A DNA stretch of 64,000 nt from Blattamonas nauphoetae (Eukaryota > Preaxostyla > Oxymonadida). Positions 40,591 through 49,161 of this stretch are shown piece after piece. The position numbers were made by a program, and so were the translations under genes. Each line of letters opens with the position of its first letter. Positions within the stretch are counted from its first letter, which is position 1. The stretch is from positions 18,294 through 82,293 of the forward strand of contig JARBJD010000318.1 of NCBI GenBank assembly GCA_033064195.1, read 5' to 3'. The notes under the pieces were generated by a model. The model worked only from the letters and a program-made list of their open reading frames with translations. It had not been told where the DNA came from and ran no database searches.

Positions 40591-41880
40591 ATGCCAACAG
40601 TTGATTCGTTATTCAGAAATGTTCCATCTTGGGAAGTAGCTAAACAGAAGCGACATGCAACAAGGATTATTCAATAATGTTCAGAAGAGAATGGACTCAA
40701 GACAAATCTGCAACTCTACTCTCGTATTCTTCATCAGTATCAGTTCACACAACAGCAATTGTCAGATATAGCAAAGCAAGATCGGATTCTCAAGTTTGGG
40801 GGTAAGACACTGTCGGAATTGTACAATTCCTACTTTGACTTGTTTCGTAACAATCATCCAGATCAAGTGTTTGAGGCAGATTTGCGAAGAATGAGAGTGT
40901 TCAATCCAGCGCCAAGAATCAATGCGCCAGCTCCACGGATTCACCAACAAATCGACTATCCATTCAAGTCGAAAACAAAAGTGTTTCATCAAGTGAATCC
41001 AACAGTTCCAGTTCCAGATCAGAATACGTTTGTGACAGATCATTATCCAAAGAATCGATTGTTTCTTCAGCGTCCGTCATTCTCTCCGTATCGACATTCG
41101 TGGGAAATTGACATCATGGTGCTCAAGACTAATCCGCAATCAATTCCGCAGTACTATCTCGTGTGTGTGAACATTAATACCAAGTATCTTGTAATGATTA
41201 AAATAACGTCAAAGAACGATGTAATAATCCAAAATGCTCTTCAGCAGTTGATTCAAACAGTGAAAGTTGAGCACATTCGTGGAGATGCTGAATCGGGATG
41301 GAACAACAATCGCATCAGAGATTTCCTCGAAAGGAAGAACGTCCAGTTCTTCTTTTCATCATCTCCCTTCACGAACAAAAATAGAATTGTTGATCGAATG
41401 ATTCGGACCATCAGAGATGCCTTTCGTGGCAATGTGACACAGATGTGTGACAATAATGCTATGCAGCAGTTCGTGGATTATTACAATCTAACTCCTCATA
41501 AGGCATTTAGCAAAATTGTGACTCCAGTTGAGGTTGAAAGAGATGCTGAACTCGAATGGGCATATATCCAACAAAAGCAAGACAACTTGAACCTGATCAA
41601 GAGAACTCAGAACACTAAGGGACTGTGGGATTCTCAACCAGGCAATGTGCTTCAGATTCATTTGGATTTATCAAAAACTCAACACACATTCGAGAAACGC
41701 AGACGACAGTTCAATAAATTGGCAACATTTATGTCATACGTCAATGGGAATGTTCACTGTCATCTTCTTCAGCCATATCAAGACATTCATGTTGTAGACA
41801 TTCCTATTCACTTCACAGAAAAGATTGCAGATTCAGTCAATGCTCTGACGCCTCAAATCAGAAATAAGTTCAATCTCTGA
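40591..41880 (+). CDS. rve-type (retroviral-like) integrase (Polinton-like B)
   Basis: About 430 codons from the ATG at 40591, ending in TGA TGA. The catalytic core has SWEIDIMVLKT (first Asp), VEHIRGDAESGWNNNRIRD (second Asp) and SPFTNKNRIVDRMIRTIRD. The third acidic position is Asp, shared with copy C, so it looks like a family trait. The C-terminal region (GLWDSQPGNVLQIHLDL, FEKRRRQFNKLATFMSYVNG) has the SH3-like beta pattern found after the core in this family. It would insert the linear element DNA into the host chromosome. Follows the polymerase by 26 bp, on the same strand. Confidence 0.75.
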
Positions 41881-42260
41881 TGAAAATAGTGACAGTTATT
41901 TTTGTTAGAAAATTTGAAGTGATCAACTTTATCGGAAATACAGACTAATGAACGGGCAAAAATAGTCAGAGAAGAGCCTTCCCACGTTCGTACGAGCTTC
42001 CTATAGACACCCCGATACTTCTTTGGGGACCGTTCTATCGCGATCCTTCTAAATGACTGCTGCTGGCGAAGTCCTTGAAGGGTTAAGTCTTGGGTGGGCA
42101 TGATTTATGGGCACATCTAAGTGCTGCCAACATGAACCCCGGGGACAATCTTTCGATCATCCGTCTCCAATCCAACCACCAAATCGTTCTGCGCATCAGT
42201 CACCAGGGCACCATTTTGCCTGAGTATCTTGGAACATTACGTCGAGGGCTCAATACTTGA
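41881..42260. other. Non-coding stretch after the integrase
   Basis: No gene seen. This is the most likely place for the boundary of copy B, but I found no terminal inverted repeat matching its left side. Confidence 0.35.
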
Positions 42261-42650
42261 ACTTTTTCTGGAACTCCTCTTCATATACAAATTAAAAGAT
42301 TAGAAAGTTAAAAAAGTTTAACGTTTGTTTTTGGATCACCCATAACTCCCGAACTACTGCTCAGATCGCTCTGAAAACATCATAAATGAACTCAGCAGAT
42401 CGATATTGACCTTGGAACAGTCTTGGATGGTCAAAGTTTCAGATTTCATTTTTTTCAAACTTTGTCTGGATCTGCTCTTCATATACAAATTAAAAAATTA
42501 GAAAAGTAAAAAAGTTTAACGTTTATTTTTGGACCACCCATAACTTCATCACAACTGCTCAGATCACTCGAAACACATCATAAATAAGCTCACCAGACCG
42601 ATATTAACCTTGCCAGTACACTTTTGGATGGTCTCAAAAATATGGTTTTT
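42261..42650 (+). repeat. 198-bp tandem repeat, two copies
   Basis: Copies start at 42261 and 42459. Both contain CTCTTCATATACAAATTAAA, AAAAAAGTTTAACGTTT, CACCCATAAC, ACTGCTCAGATC and a final CTTGGATGGTC/TTTGGATGGTC. They differ by scattered substitutions, so this is an old duplication. Located just upstream of the primase-helicase gene; may be its regulatory or origin region. Confidence 0.75.
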
Positions 42651-42862
42651 TATGAAAATTCAATTTTTGCATTTTCATGTATGGAGGTGAAAAAAGTGAA
42701 AAATCAAAATGGCCAGAACAATCCACCGATGGCACAGATGCATGGGGAGAGTGTGCACGTCATTCTGGTGCGTTCTGATCGAAATATCAGTGAATTGTGG
42801 GTGTCAGAAAAAACAAACGCTTAACTTTTTTTAAAATCTAATATTTTATCTCCTTAGAAAGA

Positions 42863-45334
42863 ATGAACACAAAAGTTGAAGACAAAAAAGTCAATGACAT
42901 TTGTGCCATTAATCCTGGATTGATCGACGATCATTTCGAAGCATTGTTCAGCGGCACTCCAGTCGAAATACAATCTTTGAATGATCGTTTGAGAGCTCAT
43001 GAAGTACCAATATATGACAACAAGAAATACAGCGAAGGTGCTTCAATCGATAATGCTGGAAACAGAAAGACAGGAACAGCGATAAATATTGCACATGTGA
43101 CCAATCTAGCAGTCGTGGACATTGACGTCTTGAATAAGGATGCTGATGAACAAACCAAAACCAAAATCAGACAATCAGTGATTGATGTACTGCCTAAAAA
43201 TGTCGGATTAGTCGTGACTGGTTCTGGTGGCCTTCACATCTATTGCGATATTGACGGATACAAACTGGAAAAGAATTCAATGGTGAAGGTAAAGAAAACT
43301 GAGCAATACGATGTGGATTTGTTCGCTTGTGTAGACTCCAATCTGCGCTGGATTGTGCAACCAAAATCAAGAGTGCAAAGGAAGGTCGAAGGCAAGAATA
43401 AAATCCATACATATTCAACATTGAATGATTTTAATCAGCTCTTCAAACTGGCATCATTGTCCGATGTATTGTCCAATCTGTGCATTGCATTGAAGCCAAT
43501 TCCATCGGAGAAGAAGTCATCAGTCAAGCCTCCAAAGACGGAGAGTCCAAAAGCTCCTTCATTCGATGGTGATTCAATTCAACAGTATACCTTGAAGCAA
43601 GCAGAGGTAATCAGAAAAGGATTGACAGGACTGACAATCCACAATGATTCTGGCTCTCGTTCACTCGAGGATGAAGTATCGTTGTTGCCATTGTTTGCTG
43701 GACTCAATTCATTGCGACAAATTGATGGATTCACTGACGAGATGCTGGACCAAACGTACCAAGACGTCTATGCTCACAATACATTAACAGAGAATACAAA
43801 AATGAATTGGGATGCTCAAAGAATCAGATATGCATCCAATATTTCGCATCCAGGAGTACTCGTCAAAATCATTCGAATCCACAATGAAAAATACTACAAT
43901 AATGAACTCGTTATTCCTCTCACGGACTACGATGTATCAGATGTATTTGACAGCATTGATGAATCCGAGGAGGACCAATGCCTTGAGCAAAGCAATGATG
44001 AGCCATACAAAGACAAAATTGATCTCCTGTCTCCATTTGACTTCTCTACGATCAGAAAAAAGGCCACGAATAAAGAATACAATTCAGAAAAGGAAGTTCT
44101 GAGAGATCTGCTGAAAGTTCTTCGCTGTGTTGAAGTATCGTTGCTTTGCATTGTGAAGGAATACAGTTCGCTTGATCTCTGCTACTGCGTCAATGTTCAG
44201 AAAGAAAGCAATGTCCTAAGATTATTGAAATCAATCAAAGTGACCATACCAAACGAGGATCCAAAGAAAGTGAAAGTATTCAATTGCCAAAGCCTATTCG
44301 AGGACAATCGCAATCGTTTCATGGTCAATGGCATTCGGTTCATCAGTGACAATCCAGAAATGTTCTCACTATTTCAAGGATACAAATACCCATTCGTTGA
44401 TGAAGTAAACAATGAGCTTATTCAACCATTCTTAGATTTCACCAAAGAGATCATTTCCGACAACAGTGACGAATTGTACAACTTCATCTTGAATTGGATT
44501 TCTTTTGTCATTCAGAATCCAGGTCAGAAGACAGCATCTGTCATAATCTTGAAGGGGATGCAAGGAATTGGCAAGAATGTTTGGACCAATGTGCTCTGTG
44601 AACTAATGCGTGGATACTCTGCTCCAAATATAACCGATATTCAGGAACTATGTGGTACATTCAATACAGTGATTGAAGGAAAGATGCTGATTGTCTGCAA
44701 TGAACTGAAGAATGCTGGTGAAGAAAGAATGTCCAATTTTGATGCTCTCAAATCCATAATATCAGATACAAGTTTCAGAGCAAACGAGAAAGGAATTGCC
44801 AGACGTGATGCCGAGAATGTAGCCAACCTAATCTTCTGTACAAACAACGCATATCCAGTGAAGATTGAAGTCGACGACAGACGTTACTGTGTGTGCAAAG
44901 TGTCCAATAAAAAGAAAGATGATGCTGCATTCTTTCTCAATCTCATTCGCTCATTCTCTCCTGAATTCTACTCACATTTGTTGACTTACTTCAGACAAAG
45001 GGACATTTCTAAATTCAATCCAAGACAATTGCCAAACACAGATGCAAGATGTCTACTCCAGGAGGTGTCTAGATCAGCAATTGGAGACTTTTGTCTGCAA
45101 CACATTGACGAATTGGAGAAAGGAATGCCATGCTCATATACAGCTGAACTCATGCCTGAATATTACAAAAAACTAAAGACGTTCCAGATGGATTTACATG
45201 AGCATTGCATCAGAAAGAGAGTCACAGTGAATAAAGCAAGAGTATGGTGCTACGTGATCGATCCAAAGTATGCAGAACTGCTTAGAAGGTCTGCTCTTGA
45301 GTCAGAAAGCGATGAAGAAGACAGTCTAGAATAA
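42863..45334 (+). CDS. Primase-polymerase fused to SF3 helicase (virus-like replication protein)
   Basis: 823 residues. The N-terminal archaeo-eukaryotic primase (prim-pol) signature is NLAVVDIDVLNKDAD (Asp-x-Asp, near 43117), VVTGSGGLHIYCDIDG (SGG.H, near 43215) and DLFACVDSNLRWIVQPKSRV. The C-terminal superfamily 3 helicase has Walker A GMQGIGKNVW (near 44556), Walker B KMLIVCNELKNAGEER (near 44680) and motif C NLIFCTNNAYP (near 44825), followed by DDRRYCVCKVSNKK. This two-domain build is known from virophages, Polinton-like viruses and large DNA viruses. It sits between copies B and C, so it could be the replication gene of C (which has no family B polymerase), an extra gene of B, or a separate element. 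The frame looks whole. Confidence 0.75.
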   Translation: MNTKVEDKKVNDICAINPGLIDDHFEALFSGTPVEIQSLNDRLRAHEVPIYDNKKYSEGASIDNAGNRKTGTAINIAHVTNLAVVDIDVLNKDADEQTKTKIRQSVIDVLPKNVGLVVTGSGGLHIYCDIDGYKLEKNSMVKVKKTEQYDVDLFACVDSNLRWIVQPKSRVQRKVEGKNKIHTYSTLNDFNQLFKLASLSDVLSNLCIALKPIPSEKKSSVKPPKTESPKAPSFDGDSIQQYTLKQAEVIRKGLTGLTIHNDSGSRSLEDEVSLLPLFAGLNSLRQIDGFTDEMLDQTYQDVYAHNTLTENTKMNWDAQRIRYASNISHPGVLVKIIRIHNEKYYNNELVIPLTDYDVSDVFDSIDESEEDQCLEQSNDEPYKDKIDLLSPFDFSTIRKKATNKEYNSEKEVLRDLLKVLRCVEVSLLCIVKEYSSLDLCYCVNVQKESNVLRLLKSIKVTIPNEDPKKVKVFNCQSLFEDNRNRFMVNGIRFISDNPEMFSLFQGYKYPFVDEVNNELIQPFLDFTKEIISDNSDELYNFILNWISFVIQNPGQKTASVIILKGMQGIGKNVWTNVLCELMRGYSAPNITDIQELCGTFNTVIEGKMLIVCNELKNAGEERMSNFDALKSIISDTSFRANEKGIARRDAENVANLIFCTNNAYPVKIEVDDRRYCVCKVSNKKKDDAAFFLNLIRSFSPEFYSHLLTYFRQRDISKFNPRQLPNTDARCLLQEVSRSAIGDFCLQHIDELEKGMPCSYTAELMPEYYKKLKTFQMDLHEHCIRKRVTVNKARVWCYVIDPKYAELLRRSALESESDEEDSLE

Positions 45335-45366
45335 GCACAACAATGTAGATATATTTTTGAAGAACT

Positions 45367-45458
45367 ATTGACTGTCCAAAAGTGGCCCAGGTGGCCTAGG
45401 TGGATCGCGAAATTAAATTAGTTTTTATTTTTGGGAGGTCCACAAGTCCACAAGTCCA
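45367..45458 (+). repeat. Iteron block R1 (direct)
   Basis: Contains CAGGTGGCCTAGGTGGATCG, a TTTTTATTTTTGGG spacer and three tandem units AG(G/A)TCCACA. Same orientation as R2, inverted relative to R3 and R4. Confidence 0.8.
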
Positions 45459-45576
45459 TATCTAGTAAAAAAAGATGGAAAAAGGCAGTAATTCTAGCTC
45501 ATTGCTGTTTTATTACATTTTTTTCATATTCTGTGGCTTTTTCATTGGTGTTGGATTTCATTGCTATTTTCCAATG

Positions 45577-45671
45577 ACGATTGACTGGACCAGGTGGCCT
45601 AGGTGGATCGCGAAATTCAATTAGTTTTTATTTTTGGGAGGTCCACAGGTCCACAGGTCCACAAGTCCACA
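45577..45671 (+). repeat. Iteron block R2 (direct)
   Basis: Starts GATTGACTGGACCAGGTGGC, then CTAGGTGGATCGCGAAATTC, the T-rich spacer and four tandem units (GGTCCACA three times, then AGTCCAC). Confidence 0.85.
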
Positions 45672-45724
45672 GAAGCTCAGAAATGGCCTTTTACTGATGT
45701 TTATATACAGTCTTTATCTTTATT

Positions 45725-46345
45725 TTATATACTGACCTAAGTCATATAGAGATAATTGTAGCATCAAATTATAAAAGTCCACTATATATAATTTATGTAA
45801 TATGACAGCAATGAGCAAAGAACAAACCACAAATGACATTTTCCATATTGCTCCTCTCTTTTATATACTGACCTAAGTCAAATAGAGAAAATTGTTGCTT
45901 TAAAATAAAAAAGTCCACAATACAAATATTTAATGTAATAAAACAGCTATGAGCAAAAAATGAAATACCCATAAAAGATTTTTCAATAATTTCTAACTAG
46001 ATCGTGGACTTGTGGACCTGTGGACCTGTGGACCTCCCAAAAATAAAAACCAATTTGATTTCGCGATCCACCTAGGCCACCTGGTCCAGTCAATCGTCAT
46101 AGGAAAACACTCATGAATTTCAACACCAATGAAAATTCCGAAATACACACAATTTATGTAAGATGACAGCAATGAACAAAAAAAGAACAAACCACAGATG
46201 ACTTTTTCAATAATACTCTTTTCATTATCAATGACCTAAGTCAAATAGAGATAATTGTTGCATCAAAATAAAAAGTCCACCAAACATGATTCATGCAATA
46301 AAACACCAATGAGCTAGAACAACTGAGATTTCCATTATTTTTTAC
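45725..46345 (+). repeat. AT-rich repeat family interleaved with the iteron blocks
   Basis: Three copies of a roughly 120-bp unit begin near 45731, 45867 and 46231 with TGACCTAAGTCA(A/T)ATAGAG and continue with AAAAGTCCAC and GCAATGAGCAAA-like words. A partial copy lies at 46139-46200. All are in the same orientation, unlike the flanking blocks R1-R4. Confidence 0.7.
46003..46100 (-). repeat. Iteron block R3 (inverted)
   Basis: Complement of R2: tandem TGTGGACC units, then CCCAAAAATAAAAACC, then CGCGATCCACCTAGGCCACC and CTGGTCCAGTCAATCG. Confidence 0.85.
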
Positions 46346-46350
46346 TCGAT

Positions 46351-46445
46351 GTGGACATGTGGACCCGTGGACCTGTGGACCTCCAAAAATAAAAACCAAT
46401 TTGATTTCGCGATCCACCTAGGCCACCTGGTCCAGTCAATCGCCA
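46351..46445 (-). repeat. Iteron block R4 (inverted)
   Basis: Complement of R2 with GTGGACATGTGGACCCGTGG variants and the same CCTAGGCCACCTGGTCCAG core. Together with R1-R3 it brackets about 1.1 kb of non-coding sequence right after the primase-helicase gene. Confidence 0.85.
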
Positions 46446-46449
46446 TTGT

Positions 46450-46975
46450 GTTCATCCATCAATTCCCAGCACCAATGCATCTCCCATCAATGTCCACCAA
46501 TCAATACCCACAAATCATGTCTCCTCACCAACATACATACACACTCATGTCACGTATCTCAACATCAATGCCACTCATCAATGCCACCTCAACAATGCCA
46601 CTCAATCATGTCCACACAACAATGCCACTCAACAATGTCTCACCACCTCATCATCATTCATGTCACGTATTTCAACACCCATGTCTCCTCAACAATGCCT
46701 CAACATCAATGCCTCAACATCAATGCCTCAACATCAATGCCCACACATCAATGCCACTCATCAATGCCTCCTTCACTCCTCCCAATCTCTTCCTCAATGC
46801 CCAATCATCCTTGTCTCTTCATCGACTCTACGAGTCTTAGCTCCGCGTACCTATTTCCCCTCACCTATCTTTTCACCTATGCCCAATCACCCTTGCCTAT
46901 GCCACCTATTTCCCTACACTTATCCTTATCAACTACTCAACCACCACCCTATATCTCTGATGTATTAGTACCATG
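46450..46975 (+). repeat. Purine-poor low-complexity tract (ATCAATGCC repeats)
   Basis: Degenerate repeats of ATCAATGCC, TCAACAATGCC and CATCAATGCCTCAA (clearest at 46695-46775), almost free of G except in ATG. It gives long spurious frames on the plus strand. Separates the iteron region from the capsid module of copy C. Confidence 0.75.
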
Positions 46976-47002
46976 ACATGGTCATACTAGAAATGCGAAG
47001 TA

Positions 47003-47413
47003 TTAATACTCCAGCAATAGATCAACTAGGAATTCATAATATTCTTTGATTATTTTTCCATTGATAGTTTCTGAAGTGTTCATTTCAACTGATTCACCAG
47101 AACTGTCTTTGAACCAGATCTTCACAATTGATTGTCGAGTAGTTAATACCCACTTCTTTCTCTTCGAAATTTGTTCGTTACAGAAAGTAATGTATGAATC
47201 ATTCCATGCATCTGTCTGAATCCAGTCAGCATGGATTGTAAAATTCTGAGGAATATCTTTGGAGATGATTGTTGACGAATCACCTATTTCTTCCTTCACA
47301 TGAATGAGTTTACAGTCGAGACAGTGAATATATTTTTGATTTCGCGAATTGGTAAAATCAGGAGGTAATTGAGCAGTGTGAGAATTCTGAATTGAGAAAT
47401 AACGTTTGACCAT
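47003..47413 (-). CDS. Small capsid-module protein, candidate penton/minor capsid (Polinton-like C)
   Basis: 136 residues from the ATG at 47413, chosen because the A-copy homologue starts at the same MVKRYFSIQ and the T-rich leader (47426-47440) lies just upstream. Conserved with A: KYIHCLDCKLIHVKEE, ITI/FTIHADWIQTDAWNDSY, CNEQISKRKKW and VKIWFKDSSGESVEM. A beta-rich single-domain protein; a penton-type role is inferred from size and place only. Lies 32 bp downstream of capsid 1. Confidence 0.5.
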   Translation of the reverse strand: MVKRYFSIQNSHTAQLPPDFTNSRNQKYIHCLDCKLIHVKEEIGDSSTIISKDIPQNFTIHADWIQTDAWNDSYITFCNEQISKRKKWVLTTRQSIVKIWFKDSSGESVEMNTSETINGKIIKEYYEFLVDLLLEY

Positions 47414-47425
47414 CGTTCTTTTTAT

Positions 47426-47440
47426 CAAAAATAAAATATT
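47426..47440 (-). promoter_or_regulatory. T-rich capsid-module start motif
   Basis: AATATTTTATTTTTG on the coding strand upstream of the ATG at 47413, the same as at 8212-8230 before the A-copy gene. Confidence 0.5.
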
Positions 47441-47444
47441 AGAA

Positions 47445-49121
47445 TCAATAACCTCTCTTCACTTCTTCGAATGCTTCTTGAAGACGACGATCAATGACAT
47501 ATCGCACTCGTGGTTGTCCATTCTCAATCCAGAACAACCAGTATGTAGCTTGATGTAAGGCCAATATCGGTGGAGGCGGACCTTCTGGAGTTGATGTGAA
47601 ATACGGATCTTGTTCACCTTGTTTGATTGGAGTTCCTCTGTAGACAATATTGACTGATTCTGATGTTGAGATTCCTTCTTCACCACCAGCGATTTCACTT
47701 CTGTCTGTTGGAACCATGAATGTGAATGAAGTCGCGTCTGTAACAGCTCTATTCCTCTTGTATTCAATTCCTTTGAAGTCAAACGTGCGTGGCATACAAA
47801 TTGAATTCTCAAATTCTTCTGTTGCGGAACAACCAATGAAATCACCATTCACCATCATCATTTGATAGAACTCTGGTGAGATTGTTGACATCGGGAAATT
47901 GGGAAAGTTACTTCCAAGCATTTCGAATTGACCAACATAGTGAGGATTTCTGAACACAGTACACTCATTCGGTCTTTCAGGGAATAGACACATCAGATTC
48001 ATGAGATTGTTGAGTTTGATACTGATGTTTGACCTCACTCCCATTGCATTGGCTTTTGATTGAAATGATTGTGTGTCAATTCTTTCAGCTTTCAGAACAT
48101 ACAGTGTCTTTGAATACGTGTTGATGAGAGATTGTTTTGTTGCCTCTGTGATTTGATATCCATAGCAAATTGATGTAACTTTGTCCACTAATGAATTTAG
48201 TACAGATGAAACGACTGTTTCAGTGGAATACTCTGAAATTTGTTCCTCCCGATAAAGATCATATTGTTGTATCGGATTTCCCATTTGAGTGAATTCCTGT
48301 GTCACATTCGTGTATTCTCCTTCACGCATAAAATCCATCTGAGGACGATTGGTCATTTCACCCAATAGCCTATCTGGCTTTCGATCGTGAGCATTCTCAA
48401 GATTTTTTCTAATGACTGTTGATAATCGAATCGGACAATACACGAGTGAATCAGTTGTCAAATGAAATCTCAAACGCAGATTGCCAAAGATTGAATTTGG
48501 ATATTGATCAAATGTACTTAGTGGAAGGAGATTCACAAATGGAATCACCAATGGAATCGTAAATGTGATCGTTGGAGTATCTGGATCCTCGATTGGAGTG
48601 TGATAGAATCCACAGACACTTGGATCCATTCTCTGAACATTTTCCCAAAGACTGTAACAATGCTTCATGTTGTTTTTCTCTTCATGTGACTTGAATGTGT
48701 GATACAGGAATGATTCGTGAATGTGATTATTCTGAAGTGAATTGTCGATGATGTTTCCTTGACTATCAACCAGTCTCATATCTCCAATTGCATCTGATGA
48801 TGACTTGTAACCGTAGAACATTCCATAGACTTCAGCTCCTCCTTGAAAATGCATTGTTGGTTGATGAAATGGAACGGTAACGGTGAGATCGATTCGCAAA
48901 TGACTCTTCGCAAATTCAGTCACATCATGACCGTCATAGCACAATGGAACTTCAATCTCATCTCCAATTCTGCATGGCATAGGAGGATTTGTTGGATGCA
49001 CTTCTTGGATGAAGTAAACGTGAGGCTCTGAATCCCATTGTTTCGGCATGTATGATTGCACTTCAATTTGCTCAATTAATGTCGATGTTGGTTTGGAATG
49101 ATTTGCTCTGATACTTCTCAT
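47445..49121 (-). CDS. Capsid paralogue 1, probable double-jelly-roll major capsid (Polinton-like C)
   Basis: 558 residues, whole, ending at TGA. Key blocks: GDEIEVPLCYDGHDVTEFAK, YGMFYGYKSSSDAIGDMRLV, CYSLWENVQRMDPSVCGFY, YPNSIFGNLRLRFHLTTDS, LMCLFPERPNECTVFRNP and PPPPILALHQATYWLFW. Matches capsid 1 of fragment A over its length and, more distantly, capsid 2 next door. Role: main building block of an icosahedral shell (family inference from size, beta pattern and neighbours). The ATG follows the T-rich leader at 49128-49140. Confidence 0.72.
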   Translation of the reverse strand: MRSIRANHSKPTSTLIEQIEVQSYMPKQWDSEPHVYFIQEVHPTNPPMPCRIGDEIEVPLCYDGHDVTEFAKSHLRIDLTVTVPFHQPTMHFQGGAEVYGMFYGYKSSSDAIGDMRLVDSQGNIIDNSLQNNHIHESFLYHTFKSHEEKNNMKHCYSLWENVQRMDPSVCGFYHTPIEDPDTPTITFTIPLVIPFVNLLPLSTFDQYPNSIFGNLRLRFHLTTDSLVYCPIRLSTVIRKNLENAHDRKPDRLLGEMTNRPQMDFMREGEYTNVTQEFTQMGNPIQQYDLYREEQISEYSTETVVSSVLNSLVDKVTSICYGYQITEATKQSLINTYSKTLYVLKAERIDTQSFQSKANAMGVRSNISIKLNNLMNLMCLFPERPNECTVFRNPHYVGQFEMLGSNFPNFPMSTISPEFYQMMMVNGDFIGCSATEEFENSICMPRTFDFKGIEYKRNRAVTDATSFTFMVPTDRSEIAGGEEGISTSESVNIVYRGTPIKQGEQDPYFTSTPEGPPPPILALHQATYWLFWIENGQPRVRYVIDRRLQEAFEEVKRGY

Positions 49122-49127
49122 TTATAG

Positions 49128-49140
49128 AAAAATAAAAAAT
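49128..49140 (-). promoter_or_regulatory. T-rich capsid-module start motif
   Basis: ATTTTTTATTTTT on the coding strand, 6 nt before the ATG at 49121. The identical leader precedes the remnant at 29943 in copy B. Confidence 0.55.
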
Positions 49141-49161
49141 ACAATTCGTTGACAAGACTTT

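Larger units (their letters stand above)
29829..41880. mobile_element. Polinton-like element, copy B (fossil, mostly whole)
   Basis: Layout: a minus-strand capsid module (29990-34213), then plus-strand packaging ATPase, a small gene, protein-primed family B polymerase and integrase, with one small minus-strand gene between. This is the classic Polinton/Maverick gene set with pPolB and rve integrase. It is visibly AT-richer than its surroundings. The left edge cuts through capsid paralogue 1, so the rest of that gene, the small capsid gene and any fibre gene are missing here. The right limit is uncertain: the integrase ends at 41880, but the primase-helicase region to 46445 might also belong to it. 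Long frames suggest a young insertion with only a few breaks. No terminal inverted repeat was found. Confidence 0.75.

Noticed and set aside
45367-46445. Repeat blocks considered as a CRISPR array
   Set aside because: Blocks are inverted relative to each other, unevenly spaced, share internal tandem iterons and lie in a eukaryotic context without cas genes.
46349-46976. Plus-strand open frames of 100-176 codons rich in Met, Pro, Gln and His
   Set aside because: Low-complexity ATCAATGCC repeats; composition, not a gene.
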